Shown here: in pieces, positions 17,560-27,319 of the stretch
How the letters are laid out: each line of letters opens with the position of its first letter
How positions within the stretch are numbered: position 1 is the stretch's first letter
Assembly: GCA_965228015.1 (NCBI GenBank)
Contig: OZ245787.1
Location: 1,674,001-1,738,000 of the forward strand
Origin: SKKY01 sp965228015
Lineage (GTDB): Bacteria > Bacillota > Peptococcia > Peptococcales > SKKY01
DNA: 64,000 nucleotides
Direction of reading: 5' to 3'
Translations under genes and position numbers: made by a program
The notes under the pieces: model-generated
The model's database searches: none
What the model saw: the letters and a program-made list of their open reading frames with translations, nothing else
Told to the model about the DNA's origin: nothing

Positions 17560-18462
17560 TCAGCGGAAGATGAGGCTGAGGATCATCAGTATGCCGAAGT
17601 GGGCGTTGTTTTTTGCTATCAGCCCCATTCCTGGTCCCATTGTTTTTGGTGTTGTGTTTTTCTTAAATATTTTTACTGCTCTTTCTGTTTTCCATGAACT
17701 TACAAATACTATCAGGGAGAAGATGGGCAGCCATTTTATATAAATAAACACTGGTATTATTAAAAAGGCTGTCCAGGATGTTATTCTTAAAAAAGTAATT
17801 GCTTTTTCTTTTCCTAAAATTATTGCAAGAGTTTTTCGTCCCCCTTCTATATCTTCTTCTATGTCTCTTATGTTATTGGCTGTAAGTATTGCCCCAATCA
17901 GCAGAGCGAAGGGGAGGGAGATAAAAAATATGTCTGCTCCGTAAAATCCTGTTTGAATGAAATATGAAATCCCAATGATAACAGTTCCCATAAAAAATCC
18001 TGCAAATGCTTCGCCGAAGGGTGTTCCTGAGATAGGTTTTGGTCTTGCTGAATACATAAATCCAGCAAGGATAGATATTCCGCCTATAAGTGCAATGATC
18101 AGACTTGTTCTTATAATGATATAAAGGCCCAGAAGCCCCGCTGAGGCAACGAAGGCCAGAGCCAGAGTGATAATGAGCCCAGGGGTTACATCTCCTGTAA
18201 TCAAGGCTGTGGACTTCCCTACAGACTCTTTGTTATCGATACCCCTTCTGTAATCAAAAAAATCATTGAAAAGATTGGTGGCCATTTGAATCAACACAGA
18301 GGCAATAAGCATTGCTGCGAATAGTTTGGTATCAAAGACATCTTTTCGGTAATGGGCATACATAGTTCCGAAAATTACAGGAATATAGGATGCACTGAGG
18401 GTATGAAGGCGGAATATTGTAACCCATTTTTTAAATGAATTCACTTGGGCAACCCCTTTCAA
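17560..18462 (-). CDS. menA: 1,4-dihydroxy-2-naphthoate polyprenyltransferase-like UbiA family protein
   Basis: A 300-residue integral membrane prenyltransferase with about eight or nine hydrophobic segments. The two Asp-rich motifs are present: NLFNDFFDYRRGID (about residue 65) and NNIRDIEEDIEGGRKT (about 195). The latter form is typical of MenA, which attaches the isoprenoid tail to DHNA in menaquinone synthesis. No other menaquinone gene is in the window, so another aromatic prenyl acceptor is possible. The gene is intact although an IS1182-type element lies 13 bp after its stop and an ISLre2 element about 20 bp before its start, so its promoter may have been affected. Confidence 0.82.
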   Translation of the reverse strand: MKGVAQVNSFKKWVTIFRLHTLSASYIPVIFGTMYAHYRKDVFDTKLFAAMLIASVLIQMATNLFNDFFDYRRGIDNKESVGKSTALITGDVTPGLIITLALAFVASAGLLGLYIIIRTSLIIALIGGISILAGFMYSARPKPISGTPFGEAFAGFFMGTVIIGISYFIQTGFYGADIFFISLPFALLIGAILTANNIRDIEEDIEGGRKTLAIILGKEKAITFLRITSWTAFLIIPVFIYIKWLPIFSLIVFVSSWKTERAVKIFKKNTTPKTMGPGMGLIAKNNAHFGILMILSLIFR

Positions 18463-18481
18463 ATTGTTATATGTAATTTTT

Positions 18482-20032
18482 GTTAGTGTAAAATAATTAT
18501 GGGTAAAAAAACAAAAAATATTAGAGCAACTCCTTATGTTACAATTAAATTGCTAAACCAAATCGCAAAAAAAAGGAGAAACTCTAATGAATAATATTAT
18601 ACATGAAATTGCAACTAAAATCAGTAAAGAAATAGCAGAAAATATGGAAACAACTTTAATTGAGGGAAATAATATATCTGAATTCATTTTAAAAACCAAA
18701 AAAATGCTGGATGAAGTTGGGGTTGCAATTACAGAAAAAGTACTTGAAACTGTAGATATTTTAGTTAAAAAAGATTGTGCAAGAAAAAGAGACTGGAAAA
18801 TAAAGGAAACAAAGTCGAAGAAAAGTTTGGCGACGATATTTGGTGAAGTAACCTATAAAAGAACGTATTATGTTTATAAAATTACCGGTGAATATAAATA
18901 CTTATCTGATGAAGCTGTTGGTATTGAAGCAAATGACAGAATGGATATATTGCTAGAATCAATGTTAATAGAAGAAGCAATAGAGACACCATACAGAAAA
19001 AGTAGCGAAAAAATATCGAAGAATGTGTATCTTACTGGTCAAACAGTAATGAATTCTATTAGAAAGCTTAAAGATATTTCTAATCATGCAGCACCAGTGA
19101 AAAAACTGATTCTCAAGCTAAGATTTTGTACATCGAAGCTGATGAAGATCATGTTTCACTTCAAAGAGGAACATGTGCCGAACCTAGATTAATTTATGTT
19201 CACGAAGGTAAGTGAAAGGTAAGTAAAGATAGATATGAATTAATAAATCCCAGATACTTTAGTGGTCTCTACCAAGATAGTGCTGATTTATGGCTTGAAG
19301 TAGCTGATTATATTGATAGCAACTATGAAGAAGAAATTATCGAAAAGATATATTTATCAGGAGATGGAGCCAACTGGATAAAACAAGGCAAAGAATGGAT
19401 TAAAGATAGTATCTATGTTTTAGATAGATACTATTTGTCGAAATATATAAAGAAGGCAACTGCTCATATGAAAGGCGCACACCAAATGATGTGGTATTAC
19501 ATAAATACGAAAAGGAAAGATTTCGTAAAAGATTTATTCAAAGCAATAATTGAAGAAACAGAATCAGAAACAAAAAATAGAAGCAATAAAAGATGCTAGA
19601 AGTTATGTGTTAAATAATTGGGAAGGTATAATGAATCAATATGACCCGGATTATATAGGCTGTAGCACAGAAGGCCATATTAGTCATATATTATCTGCAA
19701 GATTAAGTTCAAGGCCTCTAAGCTGGTGCAGAGAAGGTATTGATCAAATGTCACGTCTGAGGGCTTTTAAGGCTAATTCAGGTAATGTATATGATTTAGT
19801 AAAAGAAAGAAGCAAGAAAAACAGAAACAAGAATCATAAAATTAGAAAGCCGTGTTATAAAAAAACTACGAACCTAATATCAGATGAGAAATTCGGCAAT
19901 GTACCAGTAGTTTTAACTGGTAAGAGAACTTGGAAAAGAGAATTGTTTAAAAGGATAGCGAGTGCGATTTAGTACGTAATACATACAAGGGGTTTTTTAT
20001 TCTTTTAAAACCCATAATTAATTGACACGATC
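18482..20032 (+). mobile_element. ISLre2-family element with 9-bp target duplication
   Basis: A 1551-bp element. Inverted ends read GTTAGTGTAAAATAATTATG and GATCGTGTCAATTAATTATG (both then GGT). The 9-bp direct repeat GTAATTTTT flanks it (18473-18481 and 20033-20041), the size expected for ISLre2. The transposase (UPF0236) has several lesions. A 3' half of a second copy is at 48793-49578. Confidence 0.93.
18587..19972 (+). pseudogene. ISLre2-type (UPF0236) transposase, broken
   Basis: Begins NNIIHEIATKISKEIAENME and runs 201 codons to a frameshift near 19115; it continues in another frame (IEADEDHVSLQRGTCAEPRLIYVHEGK) to a TGA near 19215, then open through GDGANWIKQGKEWI and LDRYYLSKYIKKA, then changes frame again at an A6 run near 19575 (IEAIKDARSYVLNN) and ends at 19972. 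The last frame change is shared with the fragment at 49 kb. Confidence 0.88.
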
Positions 20033-20097
20033 GTAATTTTTCTGCTGATTGACTAAACTCTTTTCTGGTGTTAAAATTGTTTTTGTCAATTTCACAT

Positions 20098-20184
20098 GCC
20101 GAAGTGGCGGAACTGGCAGACGCACTGGACTCAAAATCCAGCGGGGTTAAACCCGTACCGGTTCGATTCCGGTCTTCGGCACCA
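20098..20184 (+). tRNA. tRNA-Leu (CAA)
   Basis: Acceptor stem GCCGAAG pairs with CTTCGGC; CCA is encoded. Anticodon stem CTGGA/TCCAG encloses the loop CTCAAAA, giving anticodon CAA. The long variable arm (GCGGGGTTAAACCCGT) and T arm CCGGTTCGATTCCGG are as expected for a class II tRNA. Reads UUG codons. Confidence 0.97.
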
Positions 20185-20186
20185 TT

Positions 20187-20216
20187 AAGCAGTCCTTTAG
20201 AGGGCTGCTTTTATTT
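20187..20216 (+). terminator. Terminator after tRNA-Leu(CAA)
   Basis: A 10-bp stem AAGCAGTCCT/AGGGCTGCTT with a TTAG loop running into TTTTATTTT. Confidence 0.88.
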
Positions 20217-20260
20217 TACCATAATCAAGGGTATTATTTGTTCTGTGGTGGTTTTAAATA

Positions 20261-20290
20261 AAAAAATCTCCCGGGAGTGACCGGGAGAAT
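20261..20290 (-). terminator. Terminator-like hairpin facing the minus strand
   Basis: TCTCCCGG (20267-20274) pairs with CCGGGAGA (20281-20288); on the minus strand the stem is followed by a run of seven T residues. No minus-strand gene is seen to its right, so its purpose is unclear. The rest of the stretch 20185-20510 holds only this, the tRNA terminator and the ECF promoter. Confidence 0.45.
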
Positions 20291-20456
20291 CTGAAAAGAA
20301 AAAATGCAGAACAAAATTTTAGAAAAACTATAAAGCATAAATATAATAAGTTCAGGTTAAAGAAGGATGATAACCCTAACTTGATAACATAACTTACTAT
20401 TAATATTTAGTATAAATTATTTAATATAATTTTGCAATACCTTTTTTATAATTAAA

Positions 20457-20481
20457 GGAACTTTTTAATCATTACATCGTC
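20457..20481 (+). promoter_or_regulatory. ECF-type promoter in front of the sigma factor gene
   Basis: GGAAC (20457-20461) followed by a T-rich stretch and, after 16 bp, CGTC (20478-20481). This is the GGAAC/CGTC pattern recognised by SigW-like ECF sigma factors, so the downstream sigma gene is probably autoregulated. Confidence 0.78.
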
Positions 20482-20510
20482 AAAATATATTAACGGGGGG
20501 AGGAATTATT

Positions 20511-21110
20511 TTGCAAAATGAAGAAAAGTTGATTCAGGATGCTAAGAAAGGTGATAATGCTGCCTTTGAAGCTATCGTGAAAGAGTACCAGAATAAAATA
20601 TATACCCTTTGTTACAGGTACACGGGAAATTATGAAGACGCAAGAGATCTGGCTCAGGAGGTCTTTGTTAAAGTCTACCGTAATTTAAATAAGTTTGAAG
20701 GACGATCCAGTTTTTCCACCTGGATATACCAGGTAGCGGGAAATACCTGTAAAGACCATTTAAGAAAAATTAAAAACAAGTCAGAATTTTCTATTGAGGA
20801 AGAGGTTTTCAATAAAGATGAATCCTTCACTCCCCAGGCACTAAAGGACGAAAATACACCGGATATTCAATATGAAGAAAAAGAAAAAATATCTCTCTTA
20901 AAAGAGGCAATTAACAAGCTGAATCCGGAATATAAAATGGTAATTATAATGAGAGAATTTCAGGATTTAAGCTATAAGGAAATTGCCAGAGAAACAAATA
21001 CATATGTCGGCACGGTGAAGTCCCGGTTAATCAGGGGCAGAAGTATGCTGAAGAATATATTTTTAAAAGGAATGGAGGGAAGTCTTAATGAAAAACCACA
21101 ATTGCAGTGA
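20511..21110 (+). CDS. ECF-type RNA polymerase sigma factor (SigW-like)
   Basis: A 199-residue group-4 sigma factor. Region 2 (residues about 20-90) has YQNKIYTLCYRYTGNYEDARDLAQEVFVKVYRNL and SSFSTWIYQVAGNTCKDHLRK; region 4 (about 130-185) has LNPEYKMVIIMREFQDLSYKEIA and the helix-turn-helix VGTVKSRLIRGRSML. The TTG start at 20511 is preceded by GGGGGGAGGA. Its end overlaps the start of the anti-sigma gene by 23 bp, showing translational coupling. An ECF-type promoter precedes it. Likely an envelope or antimicrobial stress regulator. Confidence 0.93.
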   Translation: MQNEEKLIQDAKKGDNAAFEAIVKEYQNKIYTLCYRYTGNYEDARDLAQEVFVKVYRNLNKFEGRSSFSTWIYQVAGNTCKDHLRKIKNKSEFSIEEEVFNKDESFTPQALKDENTPDIQYEEKEKISLLKEAINKLNPEYKMVIIMREFQDLSYKEIARETNTYVGTVKSRLIRGRSMLKNIFLKGMEGSLNEKPQLQ

Positions 21111-22426
21111 AATACTTGAGCTTCTTATTCCATATATAGATAAAGTACTAGGGAAAGAAGAAACTAAGTTAGTTGAAAAACATATTGAATCCTGTTCAGA
21201 AGGCCGTAAAGAGTATACTGAACTTCTGGAGTTGAAAAAATTAATGGAGGAAATAAGCAAAGAAGAAATACAGGCACCGGAAGGTTTTGCTGAAAGTGTA
21301 ATAAATAAAATTCAAGAGGAAAAAATTCAGCCAGAGGAAAATGGTAAAATATACAATCTTATCGATAAATTCTTTAAAAAACCATGGATCCCGGCAGTAA
21401 TTGCAGCAATGTTGCCGGTGGCAATCTATATCCCTGACCAGCTTGGTCTCCTAATGTACAAAGATGGTGGAATCAAAGAAGAATCTTTAGAAAACCAGGT
21501 AACTCTTACTTTTACAGCAGATGAAGCAAAGTCCAAGGAAGGTTTAACCCGTGCTTCAGGAGCAATGGAAGCTCCAGCTCCACAGGCAGCCCCTGATATT
21601 GTACCAAGAGCCATAGAAATTGGTTTTGAAGATAATGTTGTTCCAGATGAAAGAAAAATTATCCGAAATGGTTATGTTTCAGCAGATATAACTGATTATG
21701 ATAAAACAGAAAAAAAATATAGTTGCTAAAACTCAAGAATTAGGTGGATACATTGCAGGAAGCAATTCCTACTACTACGGTGAGAATCAAGATCTTCAAG
21801 CAGGAAGCATGGAGATAAGAATTCCAGATCACCGTTTTGATGAGACGATGTCTTTCCTTGAGTCAGCAGGGAAAATAAACAGTAAGAATACAAGCACAAA
21901 TGATGTTACAGAACAGTTTTTTGATATAAATACCAGAGTAAACAATCTTAGAATAAAAGAAGAAAGATTACTGGAAATTCTCAGTAAACAGGGAGAACTA
22001 AAAGATTTACTGGCAGTAGAACAGGAACTTGCAAATACCCGTTCAGAAATTGAAAGTCTGGAAGGAAGATTAAACTTCCTTAGCGGCCAGGTTGCTTATT
22101 CTACAATCAATATAGAATTAAGAGAAGTAAAAAATCTTGATGATTCCATTGCAAAGGACAGTGTAAGTGGAATTGGCGGCAAAATAAAAGAATCAGTTAT
22201 AAAAAGCATTAATAAAATTTTAGATCTTGGAGTAAAGGGAATTATACTCATCAGTTCAGCCTTACCCTTCTTGCTGATACTGGGAGTTGTATACTTTGTT
22301 TTCAGAGTTATCTGGAACAAAAAAATCGGGACCTGTGAAAAACAGGCCTCTTTTTTTATTCTTTATTTCCAGTTTATGGTATTATATCTAAGAAGAAATT
22401 TTATTAGGAGTGAGCTTTTTGGATAA
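21088..22426 (+). pseudogene. Anti-sigma factor with zinc-finger and DUF4349 domains, frameshifted at a poly-A tract
   Basis: N-terminal anti-sigma zinc-finger-like region (HNCSEILELLIPYID, HIESCSEGRKEY; the usual HxxxCxxC second cysteine is replaced), a membrane segment (WIPAVIAAMLPVAIYIP, about residue 95), then an extracellular DUF4349 domain (RNGYVSADITDYDKTEKK continuing as IVAKTQELGGYIAGS, then coiled-coil LKDLLAVEQELANTRSEIE) and a final membrane helix (GIILISSALPFLLILGVVYFVF). The two halves are in different frames: an A8 tract at about 21712-21719 needs one more A. The reading frame runs through a terminator-like hairpin at 22328-22357, so the true C-terminus is probably near 22320. 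May be a decayed gene or a slippage-controlled one. Confidence 0.8.
22328..22357 (+). terminator. Terminator after the sigma/anti-sigma operon
   Basis: GGGACCTG and CAGGCCTC pair with one A-C mismatch around the loop TGAAAAA, followed by seven T residues. It precedes polA. Confidence 0.7.
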
Positions 22427-25016
22427 GGAAAAATTAGTAATTATAGATGGAAACAGTTTAGCAAACAGGGCTTTTTATGCTCTTCCAGGTTTGAGCAACA
22501 GTCAAGGTGTTTTAACTAATGCTGTTTACGGGTTTAACATGCTGATTCTAAAAATTATAAAAAACGAGAATCCGGATTATATAGCTGTTTGCTTTGATAA
22601 GGGCGGTCCTTTAAAGAGAAAGGATGACTTTGAAAACTACAAAGCAAACAGAAAAGGCATGCCGGAAGAATTAAGAGATCAAATGCCTTTAATTAAAGAA
22701 TATCTTACAGCGATGAATATTTATCAATGTGAAATGGCTGGAGTAGAAGCGGATGATTTAATTGGTACCATTACCAAAAAAGCAGAGTCAAGTAATCTTG
22801 AAACCGTAATTTACAGTGCCGATAAAGATTTGCTTCAGCTTATTACGCAAAACACAACAGTATCTCTTACAAAAAAAGGAATTGCTGAGCTTGAGACATA
22901 TGGTTTGGAAGAGTTGATGGAAAGATACGGAATTTCTCCGAACCAGATGATTGACTTAAAAGGTTTAATGGGAGATTCTTCAGATAATATTCCGGGAGCA
23001 CCAGGAGTTGGAGAAAAAACTGCTATGAAATTGATTCATGAATATGGATCGATAGAAAAACTTTATGAAAATCTGGACAATATTTCCGGCAAAAAACTTA
23101 ATGAAAATTTACGAGAAAACAAAGAGATGGCTTTTTTAAGTAAAAAACTTGTGACTATTGATAAAGATCTCGATTACGATTTTCATATGGATGATCTTAC
23201 ATTTAAAGAGCCAGAATTGGAAGGGATTATAAACTTTTATAAAAAGCTGGAAATAAATCCTGAGCAGTTTTTAACTCTTTTTAATATGCAGACACAAATT
23301 TTCGAAGATAATCAGTACTCTGAGGAACCAATATATGAACTAACCACAAAAAGTGAATTAAAAAGTATTTTGGAAATAAGCCTTTTTAACGAAATGGTTC
23401 TTTTTTTAGAAATGGATAAAAGTAAACCAGCATTTCTAGATTTTTTAATAGAAGGAACTGCATACCGAATTAGCCTTAAGGAAGGAAAAGAAAATCTTCT
23501 TGATGAATTAAAAAAATACTTTGAAAATGACAGAATCAGAAAAATTACTTATGGTGTAAAGAATATCCACAGACTTGGCAAAAATAACGGTTTTTCTCTT
23601 AATGCAATTAGCTGGGATGTAGAAATTCAGGCTTATCTTATAAATCCAGAGGAAACAAATTTATCCTTACCGTACTTAGCGGAAAAATATTTAAATAAGA
23701 TAATAAGTGAAGATGTAAAGACAGAAAGACTATTAGCAGTAAAAGAATTGGCAGGGGCGCTTTCTCATAAACTAGAAGATGATGATTTGCTTCTTCTCTA
23801 TTCAGGAATAGAGTTGCCTTTGTCTAAAATTTTAGCAAGCATGGAGCATGAAGGAATTAAGGTAGATATGGCTGCATTAGCAGATCTAAAAAAAGAAACA
23901 GGGAAAATGATCAACAGACTTACAAATGAAATATATGTTATGGCAGGGGAAGAATTCAATATTAACTCTCCAAAACAAATGGCTGTAATTCTCTTTGAAA
24001 AGCTGGGGCTTCCTGCTTTCAAAAAAACTAAAACCGGATATTCTACAAACGCAGAGGTACTGGAAGAATTAAGATCTCACCATGAAATAGTGGAAAAAAT
24101 ACTGGAATATCGTGGAGTAAGCAAGTTAAAAAGTACTTATATTGATGGTTTTGAACCATTAATTGATTCAAAAACTAAAAAATTGCACACAAGCTATAAC
24201 CAGACAACTACGGCAACAGGGAGACTAAGTAGTACAGATCCGAATTTACAAAATATTCCTATAAGAACTGAGCAGGGAAGAAAGATCAGAGAAATTTTTA
24301 TTCCTTCAAAGGAAGGAAATATTCTGATTGCAGCAGATTATTCCCAAATTGAGTTAAGAATTCTTGCTCATGTTTCTGCAGATAAAGTTTTGGTTTCATC
24401 ATTTAAAAATAAAGAGGATATTCACAGCAAAACTGCTTCTGAGGTTTTTGGTGTTCCTTTGGAAAAAGTAACTAGCGAACAGAGAAGAGCTGCAAAAGCA
24501 ATCAATTTTGGGATTATTTACGGCCAGACAGACTATGGATTATCAAGAGAGATAAATGTTACCAGAAAAGAGGCTCAGGAATACATTGACTTGTATTTTG
24601 ATAGATATAAGGGAGTAAAAAACTGGATAGAAACTCAAATTAAAGAAGCAAGAATAAAAGGTTATGTAACAACTTTACTAGGAAGAAGAAGGTATCTAAA
24701 GGATATTAACAGTAAAAACTACAATTTAAGAAATTTTGCTGAAAGAGCTGCAGTAAACAGTACTATTCAAGGAACGGCAGCAGATATTATAAAAATGGCC
24801 ATGTTAAAAATTCAGTCAGTAATAGCTGAAAAAAATTATCAAAGCAAAATGACTCTGCAAATTCATGATGAATTGGTATTTGAAGTTCCACCAAGAGAGT
24901 CATTAAAGTTGATAGTAGATATAAGGGAAAATATGGAAAATGCTTATCCTCTAATTGTTCCTTTAACAGTTGATGTAAAAGCAGGATTTAATTTATATGA
25001 TATGGAAAAAATATAG
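22419..25016 (+). CDS. polA: DNA polymerase I
   Basis: An 865-residue family A polymerase for Okazaki fragment maturation and repair. The 5' nuclease domain (about 1-290) shows IIDGNSLANRAFYAL, AVCFDKGGP, VEADDLIGT and MGDSSDNIPGAPGVGEKTA. The central 3'-5' exonuclease-like domain lacks the catalytic acidic residues: the position of the DxE motif reads FLEMDKSKP, so proofreading is probably absent, as in many Firmicutes. The polymerase domain has TATGRLSSTDPNLQNIP, DYSQIELRILAH, RRAAKAINFGIIYGQTDYGL and IHDELVFE. The TTG at 22419 lies 8 bp after AGGAG; a GTG at 22410 would overlap that site. Followed 23 bp later by mutM. No lesions. Confidence 0.96.
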   Translation: MDKEKLVIIDGNSLANRAFYALPGLSNSQGVLTNAVYGFNMLILKIIKNENPDYIAVCFDKGGPLKRKDDFENYKANRKGMPEELRDQMPLIKEYLTAMNIYQCEMAGVEADDLIGTITKKAESSNLETVIYSADKDLLQLITQNTTVSLTKKGIAELETYGLEELMERYGISPNQMIDLKGLMGDSSDNIPGAPGVGEKTAMKLIHEYGSIEKLYENLDNISGKKLNENLRENKEMAFLSKKLVTIDKDLDYDFHMDDLTFKEPELEGIINFYKKLEINPEQFLTLFNMQTQIFEDNQYSEEPIYELTTKSELKSILEISLFNEMVLFLEMDKSKPAFLDFLIEGTAYRISLKEGKENLLDELKKYFENDRIRKITYGVKNIHRLGKNNGFSLNAISWDVEIQAYLINPEETNLSLPYLAEKYLNKIISEDVKTERLLAVKELAGALSHKLEDDDLLLLYSGIELPLSKILASMEHEGIKVDMAALADLKKETGKMINRLTNEIYVMAGEEFNINSPKQMAVILFEKLGLPAFKKTKTGYSTNAEVLEELRSHHEIVEKILEYRGVSKLKSTYIDGFEPLIDSKTKKLHTSYNQTTTATGRLSSTDPNLQNIPIRTEQGRKIREIFIPSKEGNILIAADYSQIELRILAHVSADKVLVSSFKNKEDIHSKTASEVFGVPLEKVTSEQRRAAKAINFGIIYGQTDYGLSREINVTRKEAQEYIDLYFDRYKGVKNWIETQIKEARIKGYVTTLLGRRRYLKDINSKNYNLRNFAERAAVNSTIQGTAADIIKMAMLKIQSVIAEKNYQSKMTLQIHDELVFEVPPRESLKLIVDIRENMENAYPLIVPLTVDVKAGFNLYDMEKI

Positions 25017-25039
25017 CAACCGATTACGGGAGGTGTTTT

Positions 25040-25882
25040 ATGCCGGAGCTTCCAGAGGTAGAAACTATAGTCCGGGGCTTGTTTGCCCGGGTTATGAATA
25101 AAAAAATAGAAAAAGCAGAATTAAGATATGAAAAACTTTTCAGAGATTGTAGTGGCAAAATACTTGACCAGCCTCGTCGGGAAGGTTTTCTGAAAAAAAT
25201 AGAAAACAAAAGGATAACAAATATTACCAGAAGGGGAAAATATATTCTTTTTCAGCTTAAAGACATATACATTATTGTCCACTTAAGAATGACAGGAAAA
25301 TTTTCTTCAGATGAAGAGCTTCTTAATGATAAACATACTCATCTGGTATTGTGGTTTGAAGATGGAGATTTTCTTCTTTACAATGATGTTAGGAAATTTG
25401 GTACCTTTCAAATTGCTTTATGCCAGGAAGATATAATGATTACATCAATGAGCAAGTTAGGACCGGAACCACTAGGGGAAAGTTTTACCAAAGAGTATTT
25501 AAAAGAAGAACTTAAAAATACTAAGAAAAATATTAAGGCTTTCCTTTTGATCCAGGAGAAAATAGCCGGAATAGGTAATATTTATGCTGACGAAGTATTG
25601 TTTTTCGCAAAAGTATCCCCAAAAAGACCTGGCAATCAGCTAAGTGATGAAGAAATCCAAAAAATTCACAAGGGTGTTATTGAAAAGCTCCAAATGGGAA
25701 TTGAAGCCGGGGGAGCAAGCATCAGAAATTATGTAAATGAATCTGGAGAAAAAGGTAATTTTCAGAACCTTATTAAGGTTTATGGCAAAAAAGGTGATAA
25801 CTGCCCTGAGTGTAATGGGAAATTTATTACGGAAACTGTTGCAGGACGTACAAGTACCTGGTGCCCTTCCTGCCAAAAATAG
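25040..25882 (+). CDS. mutM: Formamidopyrimidine-DNA glycosylase
   Basis: A 280-residue Fpg/MutM that excises oxidised purines and nicks the strand. The catalytic N-terminus PELPEVETIVRGL is exact after Met removal (Pro1, Glu2). Lysine in the RRGKYI loop, the MTGKF motif, the helix-two-turn-helix region (IAGIGNIYADEVLF) and the C-terminal zinc finger CPECNGK/CPSCQK are all present. Ribosome site GGGAGG. In the order polA-mutM-coaE, a common Firmicute operon, now split by an IS110 element. Confidence 0.97.
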   Translation: MPELPEVETIVRGLFARVMNKKIEKAELRYEKLFRDCSGKILDQPRREGFLKKIENKRITNITRRGKYILFQLKDIYIIVHLRMTGKFSSDEELLNDKHTHLVLWFEDGDFLLYNDVRKFGTFQIALCQEDIMITSMSKLGPEPLGESFTKEYLKEELKNTKKNIKAFLLIQEKIAGIGNIYADEVLFFAKVSPKRPGNQLSDEEIQKIHKGVIEKLQMGIEAGGASIRNYVNESGEKGNFQNLIKVYGKKGDNCPECNGKFITETVAGRTSTWCPSCQK

Positions 25883-26001
25883 CAATCTGGTAATATGTAA
25901 AGATTTATTTTCAGATAATAATTTGCGTAAGCTTTAAAAAAAGACATAGCAAACACATTCTATAGTTTTTAATAAAAAATAGGTCTGATAGAAAGTATAT
26001 G

Positions 26002-27296
26002 CTATTTAATGTCTCCAACTTTATTGCTGGAGTAAAGTTGGTTTTTGGTCAGCAATCCAAAAATCAGACGTACTAATTTACGAGATGTCAGTGCGAGTGC
26101 TCTTTTATGGGAATGTTTTGATACTTCACTAACTTTCTTGTTATAAAATTCTCTATATTCCGGAATATTATTTTTAACACTATTAGCTGCTTCAGTTAAA
26201 TAATACCTAAGATATTTATTTCCTGTTTTTGTCATCCGTGTATTTTCCGATGTATAGTTTCCAGACTGATTTACTCTCCAGGTTAATCCGGCATACTTTA
26301 CCAGACTATCATGAGAATCAAAAGAAGTCATGGATCCAATTTCGGCTAAAATGCCACTGGCAAGCACCGGGCCAATTCCAGGAATGGAAATAAGAGAGTG
26401 GTACTCTGTTGTATTAAGTCCTTTAATGGTTTTTTCTATAGCTTTATCGATGGCCTTAATTTCTTCTTTAAAGGCTTTAATCACGTTAAAGGAAGAAGAA
26501 ATGGAAGAATTTAGAGGTTTGTATAAGACTTTATCTAGTTTGTAAGAATCTCTGGCAGCCTTTTGCGGTATTTTGGCAGTTTGCAAGGGATCGGTAAAAC
26601 GATTTTTACTTTTTTAGCGACAAAAGCAACGAGATCTTCAACAGGTCCGTAACTAATATCATCTAAAAAAAGGAACTCTGTTAAAACGGCTGCAGATGTT
26701 GAACCATAGGTATTTGAAAAAGGCCTGTCCTGCTTGTCTAATACAGCCAATTCACTGAATTTCAAATAGATATTTGAGACCATATAAGTTTTTTCTCTGG
26801 TCATGGATTCCACCAAATGGAGCCTGTGTCTGGAAAGTCTTTGCAAGGCAAGGAATTGGGCTCCTCGCCAAGGTTGTGATGTAATTCTCCCAACTCTTGC
26901 AAAGTCAGCGATGACATAGGCATCCAGTGGATCTGTTTTATCTATATCTACAAAAGATTTGCGATAATTAGCAACAGACTTAGGATTTAGACAATAAACC
27001 ATGGGATTGTAAAATAAAAGTGGTTCATTAGAAGACAGAAAGTTAGTAATATGAGTGCTATAAAAAGAAATAGACTCCAAAGCAACAACAACATTTTTAA
27101 GGCAATTAGTATCTAAACAGGAAAGAATGCTATCTAAAATAGCTTCAGCACCTGGTTGATTGTTCAGTGCCTTAACATTAAGAAGTTTATTGCCTCGGAA
27201 ATCGAGGGCACATAAGACATTAGTCTTAGAACTTACATCAATACCAATAAATAAAGTAGACATAAACTTGTCTTTCGTGAGATCACCACCTTTCAT
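26002..27296 (-). pseudogene. IS110-family DEDD recombinase, one frameshift
   Basis: The N-terminal RuvC-like DEDD domain shows GIDVSSKTNVLCALD, VVALES and DKTDPLDAYVIADFAR; the C-terminal Transposase_20 domain shows SIPGIGPVLASGILAEIG and, near the end, YYLTEAANSVKNN, where the serine is the second catalytic residue. The two halves are in different frames, joined at an A6 run near 26617 (VAKK then SKNRFTDPLQTAKIPQKAARDSYKL). All catalytic residues survive on either side; a single-base indel is the only lesion. A start at 27261 (MSTLFIGID) is as likely as 27296. Confidence 0.88.
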
Positions 27297-27319
27297 GTAA
27301 GATTAGTTTGAACAATTAG

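Noticed and set aside
22328..22426. Anti-sigma protein ending at 22426
   Set aside because: The last 30 residues would be translated through a terminator hairpin and up to the polA ribosome site; they look random.
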